A stretch of 9,009 nucleotides of DNA from Verrucomicrobiota bacterium (GTDB taxonomy: Bacteria > Verrucomicrobiota > Verrucomicrobiia > Opitutales > Opitutaceae): assembly GCA_023446735.1 (NCBI GenBank), contig JAEXPQ010000325.1, forward strand, positions 1 to 9,009, read 5' to 3'. The notes beneath the pieces are model-generated. The model did no database searches and was not told the DNA's origin. It saw only the letters and a list, made by a program, of their open reading frames with translations. Of this stretch, positions 1-6,746 are shown piece by piece; position 1 is the stretch's first letter, and every line of letters starts with the position of its first letter. The translations under genes and the position numbers were made by a program.

Positions 1-145
1 CCCCCGCCCAGCGCGCCGCCTGCTCCGGCTACCGCCACTGCTGGTGGCGCAGGACGGCGCACGCGCGACCGGGACCGGATCGCCTCGCTGGCGCGCCCCC
101 GATCCGGATTTGCCGTCGGCTCCCCGGCGCCCTTGCATCACGACA

Positions 146-1111
146 ATGACCACCGCGTTACCGCCGCTTGCCGAGATCCGGGCGCTCGTGAAGCGCTACG
201 GCACGCGCCCGGCCGTCGACGGCGTCGATCTGGCGGTCGCCCCGGGCGAGATCGTCGGTCTGCTCGGCCGTAACGGGGCTGGCAAGACAACCATCCTCGA
301 ATGCCTGCTTGGCCTGCGCCCAATCGACGGCGGCGAAATCCGCCTCGGCGGTATCGATGTGGTCACCGCGCCCCGCGCCGCCCGCGCCCGGGTGGGCGCG
401 CAGATCCAGCCCGCAGAGCTGCAGGCAAAGATCACCCCGCGGGAGGCGCTCGCCTTCCACGCCTCGTTCTACCGGGAACCGGCTGCGGTCGCCGACCTGC
501 TGGCCCGCTTCGGTCTGGCCGAGAAAGCCGATGCGCGCGTCGACACCCTCTCCGCCGGCCAGCGCCAGCGCCTCGCCCTCGCCCTCGCCTTCGTCAACCG
601 CCCCACGCTCCTCGTCCTGGACGAGCCCACCACGGGCCTCGACCCGCAGACGCGCCGCGCGCTCCACGCAATCCTCGTCGCCCATCGCGCCGGCGGCGGC
701 GCGGTGCTGCTCGGCACCCACGACCTCGACGAGGCGCAGCGCCTCTGCGACCGAGTGGCGATCCTGCACCGCGGCCGGATCGTCGCCCTGGAGGCCCCGG
801 AGGCGCTCCTCGCCCGCGCGGGTGCGGCGACGCGAGTCGCCTTCCGCACCGCGCACCCGCTCGACGCCCCCACTCTGGCAGCGTTGTCCTCTCCTTTCGG
901 CGACGGCTCGCGCAACGGCAGTTCGTCCGAACCGTTCGGGTACGAGTGCCGCACCCGCGAGCCCGCCCGCAGCATCGCCGCGCTCACCCGGCTTCTCGAG
1001 GACACCGGCAACGCCCTCCTCGAGCTCCACCTTCGTCCCCCCTCGCTCGAGGACGCCTTCGTCGCCCTCACCGGCGTGACATGGGACAACCCACCGGAGG
1101 CCAGCGTATGA
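146..1111 (+). CDS. ABC transporter ATP-binding protein (ABC-2 exporter, DrrA/CcmA-like)
   Basis: This is the cytoplasmic ATPase of a two-gene ABC-2 type exporter, 321 residues from the ATG at 146. Visible motifs are Walker A GRNGAGKTT (41-49), signature LSAGQRQR (135-142), Walker B LLVLDEP (155-161) with catalytic Glu160, and switch His192 in GTHD. A regulatory tail of about 100 residues ends in PSLEDAFVALTG, as in drug and heme-type ABC-2 ATPases. The frame is open upstream with a GTG at 44, but the nucleotide-binding domain begins only a few residues after the ATG at 146, so I chose that start; no Shine-Dalgarno precedes it. The stop overlaps the next gene's start (ATGA), indicating translational coupling to the permease. 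The tail carries an odd Gly/Ser-rich loop at about residues 248-268. The substrate cannot be told from sequence. Confidence 0.93.
   Translation: MTTALPPLAEIRALVKRYGTRPAVDGVDLAVAPGEIVGLLGRNGAGKTTILECLLGLRPIDGGEIRLGGIDVVTAPRAARARVGAQIQPAELQAKITPREALAFHASFYREPAAVADLLARFGLAEKADARVDTLSAGQRQRLALALAFVNRPTLLVLDEPTTGLDPQTRRALHAILVAHRAGGGAVLLGTHDLDEAQRLCDRVAILHRGRIVALEAPEALLARAGAATRVAFRTAHPLDAPTLAALSSPFGDGSRNGSSSEPFGYECRTREPARSIAALTRLLEDTGNALLELHLRPPSLEDAFVALTGVTWDNPPEASV
1096..1100 (+). promoter_or_regulatory. Shine-Dalgarno sequence of the ABC-2 permease
   Basis: GGAGG lies 7 bases before the ATG at 1108, inside the end of the ATPase gene. It fixes the permease start and is one of only two clear ribosome-binding sites in this window. 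Confidence 0.7.
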
Positions 1112-2448
1112 CCTCGCCGCGCCCCCTCCTCCGGATCGTCGGCCGCCACGCCCTGCTCACCCTGCGGCTGAACTTCCGCACCCCGCTGGCCGTCGTCTAC
1201 GGCTACGTGATGCCGGTGCTGTTTCTCCTCGGCTTCAGCGGCATCTTTCGCACCGGCGATCCGCCGTTGCTCGCCCAGATCGGCCAACTGCTCACGATCA
1301 CGATCCTCGGCAGCGCCGCGATCGGGCTGCCCACCACCCTCGTCGCCGAGCGCGAACGCGGCGTGTGGCGTCGCTACCGCCTGCTGCCCGCGCCCCCGGC
1401 GGCGCTGCTCGGTGGAGCGCTGCTGGCGCGCTTCGTCATCGTCGCGGGCGCCGTGCTGCTCCAGCTCGGGCTCGCGCATCTGCTCTTCGGCACACCGTGG
1501 CCGGCCCACCCCGGCCGGTTTCTGGCCGCGGCCTCGCTCACGACGTTCGCGTTCCTCGGGCTCGGGTTGATCATCGCCGCATTGGCCGACGGCGTGCCGG
1601 CCGTGCAAGCGCTCGGCCAATGCTTCTTCCTGCCGATGATTCTGCTCGGCGGCGTGGGCGTGCCGCTCGCGGTGTTGCCCGACTGGGCCCAACGCCTCGC
1701 CGGCTTCATGCCGGGACGCTACGCCGTGACGGCGTTGCAGAGCGCCTTCGAACCCGCCCGCGGCGCGCTCGGCCCGAGCGACGCGCTGCTCGCCCTCCTG
1801 GTGATCGGCACCGCGGCCACCGCGGCCGGCACGGCGCTGTTCCGCTGGGACGCCCAGGACCGCGCCGGACCACGCCAACACCTCGGGGCCGCGCTCGCCC
1901 TCGCCGCGTGGGTGGCCGTCGGGGTCGTCGCCGCGGCCACCGGGCGACTCCAGCCGCTCCTGCCTCCGGGCTACGAGTGGCGGGACATCACCGCCGCCCA
2001 GATCGCCAGCATCACCTACGAGAACCTGCCCGGTGACGATGATCTGGTGACACGCCTCGCCCCCCCGCTCGCCCGCCCCTTCGCCTCCGCGCGCCTCGAG
2101 TCGATCGCCGCCCGGCTGCCGTTCATCGCCGCCGCGACCGGCGACAACGCCGGCGAAGCCGTCCGTCATCTGGTCTGCGTGGCGACCGTGGCCGATCTCG
2201 CCCAGGACCCGCAGGAAGGCGAAATCGCCCGGCTCGTGTTCGATCAGCTCCGCGCCGCCTATCCGGCGGACGCGCTGCGCCGTGCGCTCGCCTGGGTCGT
2301 GCTCTGCCCGGGCGACGGCACTGTTCTCACAAACATCTCCGCGATCGGTCTGCGCCGCGACATCGACGAGAATGCGGTGCGCAACCGCGCCCCGCTGCAC
2401 GCGCAGAAGTTCCTCGGCCGGCTGACCGGTGCGATCGAGTCGCCGTGA
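1108..2448 (+). CDS. ABC-2 type transporter permease with an extra C-terminal domain
   Basis: This is the membrane subunit paired with the preceding ATPase, 446 residues. Residues 1-250 look like an ordinary ABC-2 permease. Hydrophobic segments lie at about 27-47, 58-78, 95-125, 137-160, 170-190 and 226-246. There is the usual cytoplasmic loop with ERERGVWRRYRLLP after the second segment and a FMPGRYAVTAL stretch before the last. Unlike a standard six-helix ABC-2 permease of about 250 residues, a seventh hydrophobic segment follows (about 259-279, ALALAAWVAVGVVAAA). After it comes a soluble tail of about 165 residues (280-446) that I do not recognise. An odd number of helices would place this tail outside the cytoplasmic membrane if the N-terminus is inside. 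The start overlaps the ATPase stop and has a GGAGG 7 bases upstream. The transported substrate is unknown. Confidence 0.88.
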   Translation: MTSPRPLLRIVGRHALLTLRLNFRTPLAVVYGYVMPVLFLLGFSGIFRTGDPPLLAQIGQLLTITILGSAAIGLPTTLVAERERGVWRRYRLLPAPPAALLGGALLARFVIVAGAVLLQLGLAHLLFGTPWPAHPGRFLAAASLTTFAFLGLGLIIAALADGVPAVQALGQCFFLPMILLGGVGVPLAVLPDWAQRLAGFMPGRYAVTALQSAFEPARGALGPSDALLALLVIGTAATAAGTALFRWDAQDRAGPRQHLGAALALAAWVAVGVVAAATGRLQPLLPPGYEWRDITAAQIASITYENLPGDDDLVTRLAPPLARPFASARLESIAARLPFIAAATGDNAGEAVRHLVCVATVADLAQDPQEGEIARLVFDQLRAAYPADALRRALAWVVLCPGDGTVLTNISAIGLRRDIDENAVRNRAPLHAQKFLGRLTGAIESP

Positions 2449-2598
2449 GGTCCCGCCGCGTCGCCAACGCGCGACCGGCGCCGCGGTCTCCGGCTTTCCC
2501 CGATGGGCCGTTCAAGCCGTTGCCCATAGCGGAACCACGCTGGCGGGACGACCGTGTCTCCCTCGAGGTGCCCATCCCGGACGCCGCGACAGCCCCCC
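2449..2598. other. Intergenic region with short inverted and direct repeats
   Basis: This 150-base spacer separates the exporter from the PEP-CTERM gene. GATGGGC (2502-2508) can pair with GCCCATC at 2570-2576 (7 bp), or ATGGGC (2503-2508) with GCCCAT at 2522-2527. GCCGTT is directly repeated at 2507-2512 and 2516-2521. No U-tracted terminator and no convincing -35/-10 pair was found, and no Shine-Dalgarno precedes the ATG at 2599. Confidence 0.4.
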
Positions 2599-3312
2599 AT
2601 GAAATCCCTGAGCATGTTCCTTCTGGCGAGCATCCTGCCCGCCGCACTTTTCGGCCAGATCACCGCCGTCGGCGTCAACACCGGCGTCGCCACCGACCTC
2701 TACGCGGTCATCACCGGCCAAGACCTGATCATCACGATCGACAACACCACCGCCGTCGGTGTGACCGGTACGGTGAACTCGTTCGGCTTCAACACGCCCT
2801 TTGCCGCCGGCCCGGATCTCGTCGGCAAGATCCAGACCAGCTACGCGGTGCTCAGCCCCACCGGACCCGAATCCCCCTGGACCGAGTTCAGCGCGTTCAC
2901 GCTCACCGCCGGGCTTGGCGGCGGCGGGGTGACCGTCGACTTCGGCGTGGCGAGCGACGACAACCCCAACGCGAACGGCGGCAATCCGCACAACGGCATC
3001 GCGTGGGGCGAGAAGGTGCAGTTCACCTTCACCTTCGACGCCACCCTCGACCTCTCGCCCTACGAGGGCTTCGACGAGGACGGCTTCTCCTACCTGCCTC
3101 TCTTCTTCAACCAGACCCCGAGCTACGACTTCCTCGTGCGCTGGCAGCAGGTCGCCGGCAGCCAGGCCGGATCGAGCGACGCCGCCGGACTCGACTGGTA
3201 CGACGGATACGACATCCCGCAGGGCGGCGGCGTCCCGGAGCCGTCGACCTACGGCCTGATCGCCGCAATCGCCGCGCTTCTCGCGCTGGAACTCCGCCGG
3301 TTCCGCCGTTGA
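2599..3312 (+). CDS. PEP-CTERM sorting domain-containing exported protein
   Basis: A 237-residue secreted protein of unknown function. It has an N-terminal signal peptide (MKSLSMFLLASILPAALFGQ, about residues 1-20). The tripartite sorting tail at the C-terminus is VPEPST (212-217), a hydrophobic helix (LIAAIAALLAL, about 219-230) and a basic end (RRFRR). Proteins with this tail are recognised by an exosortase, which cleaves near the PEP motif during delivery to the cell surface or extracellular matrix; no exosortase is in this window. The mature part is rich in Gly, Thr, Asn and acidic residues, with a short-strand pattern suggesting a beta-sandwich (for example TVNSFGFNTPF). The ATG at 2599 was chosen over a GTG at 2554 because the signal peptide starts there. 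It appears monocistronic: a strong hairpin follows at 3343. The biological role cannot be inferred. Confidence 0.9.
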   Translation: MKSLSMFLLASILPAALFGQITAVGVNTGVATDLYAVITGQDLIITIDNTTAVGVTGTVNSFGFNTPFAAGPDLVGKIQTSYAVLSPTGPESPWTEFSAFTLTAGLGGGGVTVDFGVASDDNPNANGGNPHNGIAWGEKVQFTFTFDATLDLSPYEGFDEDGFSYLPLFFNQTPSYDFLVRWQQVAGSQAGSSDAAGLDWYDGYDIPQGGGVPEPSTYGLIAAIAALLALELRRFRR

Positions 3313-3342
3313 TCCCACAAAACGGTCACCGGTTGTCCGAAG

Positions 3343-3373
3343 TCGCCGCCGCACCGTGATGGTGCGGCGGCGA
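3343..3373 (+). terminator. 13-bp perfect stem-loop after the PEP-CTERM gene
   Basis: TCGCCGCCGCACC (3343-3355) is followed by loop GTGAT and the exact complement GGTGCGGCGGCGA (3361-3373). It starts 31 bases after the PEP-CTERM stop codon. There is no T-run on either side, so it is either a terminator of the U-tract-less kind or a transcript-end stabiliser. The last base of the stem is the A of an ATG in frame with tsaB, which argues against that ATG as the tsaB start. Confidence 0.6.
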
Positions 3374-3450
3374 TGCCTTCACCGCCGCCGATCCGCCCGG
3401 CGCGAAACGACAGTGACAAGGCCGCCGGCGCGGCGCTACGTTTCGGGGCG

Positions 3451-4185
3451 ATGTCCGCTCCCTCCGTCCACGCCACCGCCACCGTCGCCGCACCAGTCGC
3501 CGCCGTGGCGCTGCGCACCGTGGTCGAGCGGCACGGCAGCGTGCTGCTGCTCGATCCCTGCACGATCCAGGTGCAGGCCGGCGTGTTGCGCGCGGACCAA
3601 CCGCCCCTCTGGCATTGCGGCGGCGACGATTCGAGCATCCACCTTTTCGCCGCGGCCGAGGAGTGCCTTGCCGCGGCCGGATTGAAACCCAGCCAAGTGG
3701 GCGCCTACGTCTTCTGCGACGGCCCCGGCAGCCAGTTGGGCATCCGCACCGCCGCGATGGCGCTGCGCACCTGGCAGGCGTTGCGCGCCACGCCCGCGCC
3801 GGTCTTCGCCTACCGCAGCCTCCTCGTCGCGGCGCTCGCCCACGCCCACGGGAATCCCGGGCCGTTCGCGGTCGTGTCCGACGCCCGCCGCGACAGCTGG
3901 CACGCGGTGCGCCTCGCCGCGGACGGCGCCGCCACCGAGGTGCTCCGCGTCGCGCGCGCCGATCTCGCCGCGTGGCCGGAGCCGCTCCTGACCCCGCAGG
4001 GGTTCCGCGCGTGGGCCCAGCCGCCGCGGCCGGCCGGCACCTGCACCTACGACTGCGCCGCGATGTTCGCCGCCCTCGGCGACCGCGCCCTGCTCCACCC
4101 CGTGGCCGAGCCCGAGCCCTGGCTCTCGGCGCCCATCACCTACCAGACCTGGACCGGCGAACGCCACCGCGGTGCCGCGGGCTGA
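3451..4185 (+). CDS. tsaB: tRNA threonylcarbamoyladenosine (t6A) biosynthesis protein TsaB
   Basis: A member of the TsaB/YeaZ family, the non-catalytic scaffold that binds TsaD (and TsaE) to make t6A37 on ANN-decoding tRNAs in the cytoplasm; 244 residues. The family pattern is visible. A first strand of the ASKHA fold is LLLDPC (32-37), where most relatives have a DTS-type triplet. A helix HLFAAAEECLAAAGL follows, then the strand and loop VFCDGPGSQLGIRTAAMALR (GPGS at 91-94), corresponding to the usual GPGSFTGxR, then the switch to a VFAYRSLLVAALA segment. The N-terminus is about 25 residues longer than typical, so an internal GTG start is possible; ATG 3451 is the first sensible one. An in-frame ATG at 3373 is less likely because it sits in the hairpin. 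It lies 26 bases upstream of alr, a common tsa/alr neighbourhood, so the two probably share a transcript. Confidence 0.78.
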   Translation: MSAPSVHATATVAAPVAAVALRTVVERHGSVLLLDPCTIQVQAGVLRADQPPLWHCGGDDSSIHLFAAAEECLAAAGLKPSQVGAYVFCDGPGSQLGIRTAAMALRTWQALRATPAPVFAYRSLLVAALAHAHGNPGPFAVVSDARRDSWHAVRLAADGAATEVLRVARADLAAWPEPLLTPQGFRAWAQPPRPAGTCTYDCAAMFAALGDRALLHPVAEPEPWLSAPITYQTWTGERHRGAAG

Positions 4186-4211
4186 CGCCGCCGCCCTCCC
4201 CGTCCCACCGG

Positions 4212-5363
4212 ATGCATATTCCCGATTCACTCCTGCCGCTGCGCTGCTGGGCCGAGATCGACCTCGGAGCGCTCGAGCGCAACCTCAAGCACATCCGCGC
4301 CGCGTTGCCCTCGCGGCTCAAATACGTGGCCGTCGTCAAGGCCGACGCCTACGGCCATGGCCTCCCGCAGACCGCCGCGCGCCTCATGCACGCCGGCGCG
4401 GACCTGTTCGCCGTCGCCAACGTCGCCGAGGCGGCCGCCCTGCGCGAACTCGGCCCCGGCTGGCCCATCCTGGTGCTCAGCGCGGTCCTGCCGGACGAGG
4501 AGCGCGCGATCGCCGACAACGACCTCACGCCCGCGGTCTCCTCCTTCGGCGAGGTCGAGCGGTTCGAGGAGCTCGGCCGCCGCGCCGGCCGGCCGATCGG
4601 CATCCACCTGAAAATCGACACGGGGAGGGGGCGCCTCGGCGTCTGGCACGCCGAGGCCCCGGCGCTCCACGCCCGCATCCGCGCCAGCGAGCACATCCGC
4701 CTCGACGGGATCTTCACGCACTTCGCCAGCGCGGACAGCGACTCGAAGTTCACCCGCCAGCAACGTCGCCTGTTCCTGGACACCCTGCGCAAACTGCCCG
4801 GCCTCGACCGCAAGCGCCTCGTCATCCACGCCGACAACTCCGCCGGCCTGGAGACGCTCCAGCGGCGTGGCCCGATCAACGCCGTGCGCATCGGCCTGCT
4901 GCAGTTCGGCATCCTCCCGCATCCCAGCTCGATCCTCTCGGCCGTGCACGTCGATCCGGTGTTCAGCTTCCACGCCCGGGTCGGCCTGGTGAAACGAGTC
5001 CCCCGCGGTACCGGCATCAGCTACAACCGCACCTTCGTGACCACCCGCGAGACGACCATCGCCGTCGTCACCGCCGGCTACGGCGACGGCATTCCGATCT
5101 CCTGCAGCAACCGCGCCCAGCTCCTCATCCGCGGCCGCCGCTGCCCCGTGCTCGGCCGCGTGACGATGGACCAGACGATCGTCGATGTGACCGACGCCCC
5201 CGAGGTCGCCGTCGGCGACCAGGCAACGTTCGTCGGCCGCCAAGGCGACGCGGAGATCGCCGTGACCGAATTCTCGGCCTGGGCCGAGACCATCCCCTAC
5301 GAGATTCTCTGCTCGGTCACGAAACGCGTCCCCCGCGTGTATCGCACGACCTTGGGCACGTGA
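4212..5363 (+). CDS. alr: Alanine racemase (PLP-dependent)
   Basis: This enzyme interconverts L- and D-alanine, supplying D-Ala for peptidoglycan in the cytoplasm; 383 residues, normal family length. The N-terminal TIM barrel begins WAEIDLGALERNL. The PLP lysine is Lys43 in VVKADAYGHG. Other family landmarks are KIDTGRGRLG (usually GMGRLG), Arg226 in NAVRIGLLQFG (the residue that contacts the pyridine nitrogen), and Tyr271 in ISYNRTF, the second catalytic base. Also present are VTAGYGDGIP, VTMDQTIVDVTD (Met319) and the C-terminal IPYEILCSVTKRVPRVY signature. All catalytic residues are present, so it should be active. ATG 4212 is the only start that keeps the N-terminal motif at family length; no Shine-Dalgarno precedes it. 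It is probably co-transcribed with tsaB and ends convergently with the aldo/keto reductase. Confidence 0.96.
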   Translation: MHIPDSLLPLRCWAEIDLGALERNLKHIRAALPSRLKYVAVVKADAYGHGLPQTAARLMHAGADLFAVANVAEAAALRELGPGWPILVLSAVLPDEERAIADNDLTPAVSSFGEVERFEELGRRAGRPIGIHLKIDTGRGRLGVWHAEAPALHARIRASEHIRLDGIFTHFASADSDSKFTRQQRRLFLDTLRKLPGLDRKRLVIHADNSAGLETLQRRGPINAVRIGLLQFGILPHPSSILSAVHVDPVFSFHARVGLVKRVPRGTGISYNRTFVTTRETTIAVVTAGYGDGIPISCSNRAQLLIRGRRCPVLGRVTMDQTIVDVTDAPEVAVGDQATFVGRQGDAEIAVTEFSAWAETIPYEILCSVTKRVPRVYRTTLGT

Positions 5364-5404
5364 GCGGGCCGGCGCGGACCGGGTTGACCGCGCGACGCCG
5401 CTGC

Positions 5405-5491
5405 GCCCGGACACGGGCAATGACTGCTCCACTACGCACGACGATGCCCGCCCTGGGGCGGGGCGACCGGCCCGCGCGTCCCGGAGCGCGC
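5405..5491. terminator. GC-rich hairpin cluster between convergent genes
   Basis: Three small stem-loops lie in the 170-base gap between the alr and aldo/keto reductase stops. GCCCG/CGGGC with a 4-base loop spans 5405-5418. CCCGCC/GGCGGG with loop CTGG spans 5447-5462. GCGCG/CGCGC with an 8-base loop spans 5474-5491. None has a T-run, so termination here is suggested by position and folding only; being symmetrical, the stems could serve both strands. Confidence 0.4.
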
Positions 5492-5533
5492 GCCAGCTCG
5501 CCGGCCCACGCCGCTCCGGATGAATCGTTCCGG

Positions 5534-6625
5534 CTACGCGAGGGCCGCGATCGCCTTCAGCCGTTCGCGGATCGGGAGGTGTTGCGTGCAGGCATCCTCG
5601 CACGCGCCGCACTCCGTGCACACCGCCGCCGCCTCGGGCGGCAGCGACCAGTGCCACTTGAGGCGATCCCGCATCGCGGCGTCGGTCCCCTCGAGGATCT
5701 TCTGGTTGTAGGTGTCCATCAGCTTCGGGATCTCGATGGCCGCCGGACAGGGGATGCAGTAGCCGCACCCGGTGCAGAAGCCCTCGAAGCTGGCCCCGAT
5801 GCTCGCCTTCACCCGCTCGATGTGATCCGCCGGATACGGCGTGAACGCGCGCACGGCCGCCACGGCGGCGTCGACCTCGGCCGCGTTGGCGAAACCGACC
5901 AGCGCGCAGGTGATCGCCGGCTGGGAGACGTTGAAACGGAGCGCCGCCTGCACGACGTCGCGGTCGGCCGGGCCCTTGAGGAAGGCCAACCGCTCCGCGT
6001 TGCGGGGGATCAGGCCGCCGCCGAGCGGATTCATCGTGGCGACGCCGAGCCCGTGCCGCGCCGCGGCCTCGAGCGTCTTCGCTCGAAACGGGAAGTTGAT
6101 CGCGTTGTAGCCGATCGTGATGCCCTCGAAGAGTCCGGCCTCGAGGACCGCGGCATTGTCCTCTCCGTTGAGGTGCGAGGAGACGACGAGGTGCTTGATC
6201 AGCCCCTCCTCCTTCGCGCGTTGCGCCGCGGCGATCGCGCCCTTCCGGCGACGTTCGTCGAGCTGTTCGGGGCGCAGCAGGCACCAGATGTGGAAGAAGT
6301 CGATCGCGTCCACGCCTAGCCGTTGCAGCGATCGCTCGAGGCTCGCGCGCAGCTTGTCGCCGTCGGCTTCGGCACACTTGGTCGACACGTGGAACGAGTC
6401 GCGCGCCATCGTCCGGAACGCCCGGCCCATGATCTCCTCGCTGCGGTCGTCGCAGTAGTAGGGCGCGGTGTCGAAATAGTTGATGCCCTGGGCGTGGGCG
6501 TAGTGCACGAGCGCCGCAGAGGCGTCCAGATCGGCGGGGGCGGCGAAGCGCATACCGCCGAAGCCGATCACGGAGATCTCTTTGCCGGTCTTGCCGTAGG
6601 GTTTCTTCCACATTGGGGCAGCCAT
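5534..6625 (-). CDS. Aldo/keto reductase with two C-terminal ferredoxin-type Fe-S motifs
   Basis: A 363-residue oxidoreductase of the iron-sulfur aldo/keto reductase group (COG1453-like). The (beta/alpha)8 barrel starts with the NAD(P)H-enzyme pattern GKTGKEISVIGFGGMR. The full catalytic tetrad can be placed: Asp52 and Tyr57 (FDTAPYY), Lys83 (VSTKC) and His112 (DFFHIW). After the barrel, cysteines at 284, 287, 290 and 293 (CTGCGYCIPCP) and at 336, 339, 342 and 346 (CTECGACEDAC) form two motifs expected to hold [4Fe-4S] clusters, ending in the usual QHLPIRERL. The clusters point to electron exchange with a ferredoxin-like partner rather than simple NADPH carbonyl reduction. The substrate is unknown; it is probably cytosolic, with no signal peptide. 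The start at 6625 is supported by AGAGGA 6 bases upstream; Met5 is an alternative. It stands alone, divergent from the efflux genes. Confidence 0.93.
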   Translation of the reverse strand: MAAPMWKKPYGKTGKEISVIGFGGMRFAAPADLDASAALVHYAHAQGINYFDTAPYYCDDRSEEIMGRAFRTMARDSFHVSTKCAEADGDKLRASLERSLQRLGVDAIDFFHIWCLLRPEQLDERRRKGAIAAAQRAKEEGLIKHLVVSSHLNGEDNAAVLEAGLFEGITIGYNAINFPFRAKTLEAAARHGLGVATMNPLGGGLIPRNAERLAFLKGPADRDVVQAALRFNVSQPAITCALVGFANAAEVDAAVAAVRAFTPYPADHIERVKASIGASFEGFCTGCGYCIPCPAAIEIPKLMDTYNQKILEGTDAAMRDRLKWHWSLPPEAAAVCTECGACEDACTQHLPIRERLKAIAALA

Positions 6626-6631
6626 GGTCGT

Positions 6632-6637
6632 TCCTCT
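6632..6637 (-). promoter_or_regulatory. Shine-Dalgarno sequence of the aldo/keto reductase
   Basis: Read on the minus strand this is AGAGGA, 6 bases before the ATG at 6625. A 6-bp GCCCGC/GCGGGC stem with loop CGCC (plus-strand 6645-6660) sits just upstream in the leader and could influence access to it. Confidence 0.6.
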
Positions 6638-6677
6638 TTACCGCGCCCGCCGCCGCGGGCAAACTCCGCCGCGCTCC

Positions 6678-6698
6678 ACGGGCCATCCACAGGCCCGT
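6678..6698. other. 7-bp stem-loop in the divergent intergenic region
   Basis: ACGGGCC (6678-6684), loop ATCCACA, GGCCCGT (6692-6698). On the plus strand it is followed by TT, but there is no plus-strand gene upstream to terminate. On the minus strand it would lie in the leader of the aldo/keto reductase. Operator or leader structure are both possible. Confidence 0.35.
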
Positions 6699-6716
6699 TT
6701 AACGCGTCGCCAGCTC

Positions 6717-6746
6717 GTCCCATTCTTGGGACACCCCCATCCCAAG
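6717..6746. promoter_or_regulatory. Overlapping inverted repeats, possible activator or repressor site
   Basis: Two mutually exclusive palindromes share their middle arm. GTCCCA-TTCT-TGGGAC spans 6717-6732. CTTGGGA-(8 bases)-TCCCAAG spans 6725-6746. The half-sites read TCCCA, TGGGA, TCCCA, and a further TCCCA lies at 6767-6771. The site is about 85-115 bases upstream of the -24/-12 promoter candidate, the usual distance for an enhancer-binding protein. The function is inferred only. Confidence 0.4.

Noticed and set aside
44..145. GTG at 44 as an earlier start for the first ABC ATPase
   Set aside because: It would add 34 Arg/Pro/Ala-rich residues unlike the family. The ATG at 146 sits directly before the ATPase domain.
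469..2400. Very long open frame on the minus strand opposite the ABC-2 exporter
   Set aside because: Its product is low-complexity (Gly/Arg/Glu/Ala-rich), with no domain, and it lies antisense to two genes with clear motifs. It is a by-product of high third-position GC.
2554..2598. GTG at 2554 as start of the PEP-CTERM protein
   Set aside because: It would put 15 polar and proline residues before the signal peptide. The ATG at 2599 begins a canonical Lys-then-hydrophobic leader.
4227..6686. Minus-strand frame of 819 codons overlapping alr and the aldo/keto reductase
   Set aside because: It is out of frame with the reductase and antisense to alr, both of which carry full catalytic motifs. 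The translation is compositionally biased and featureless.
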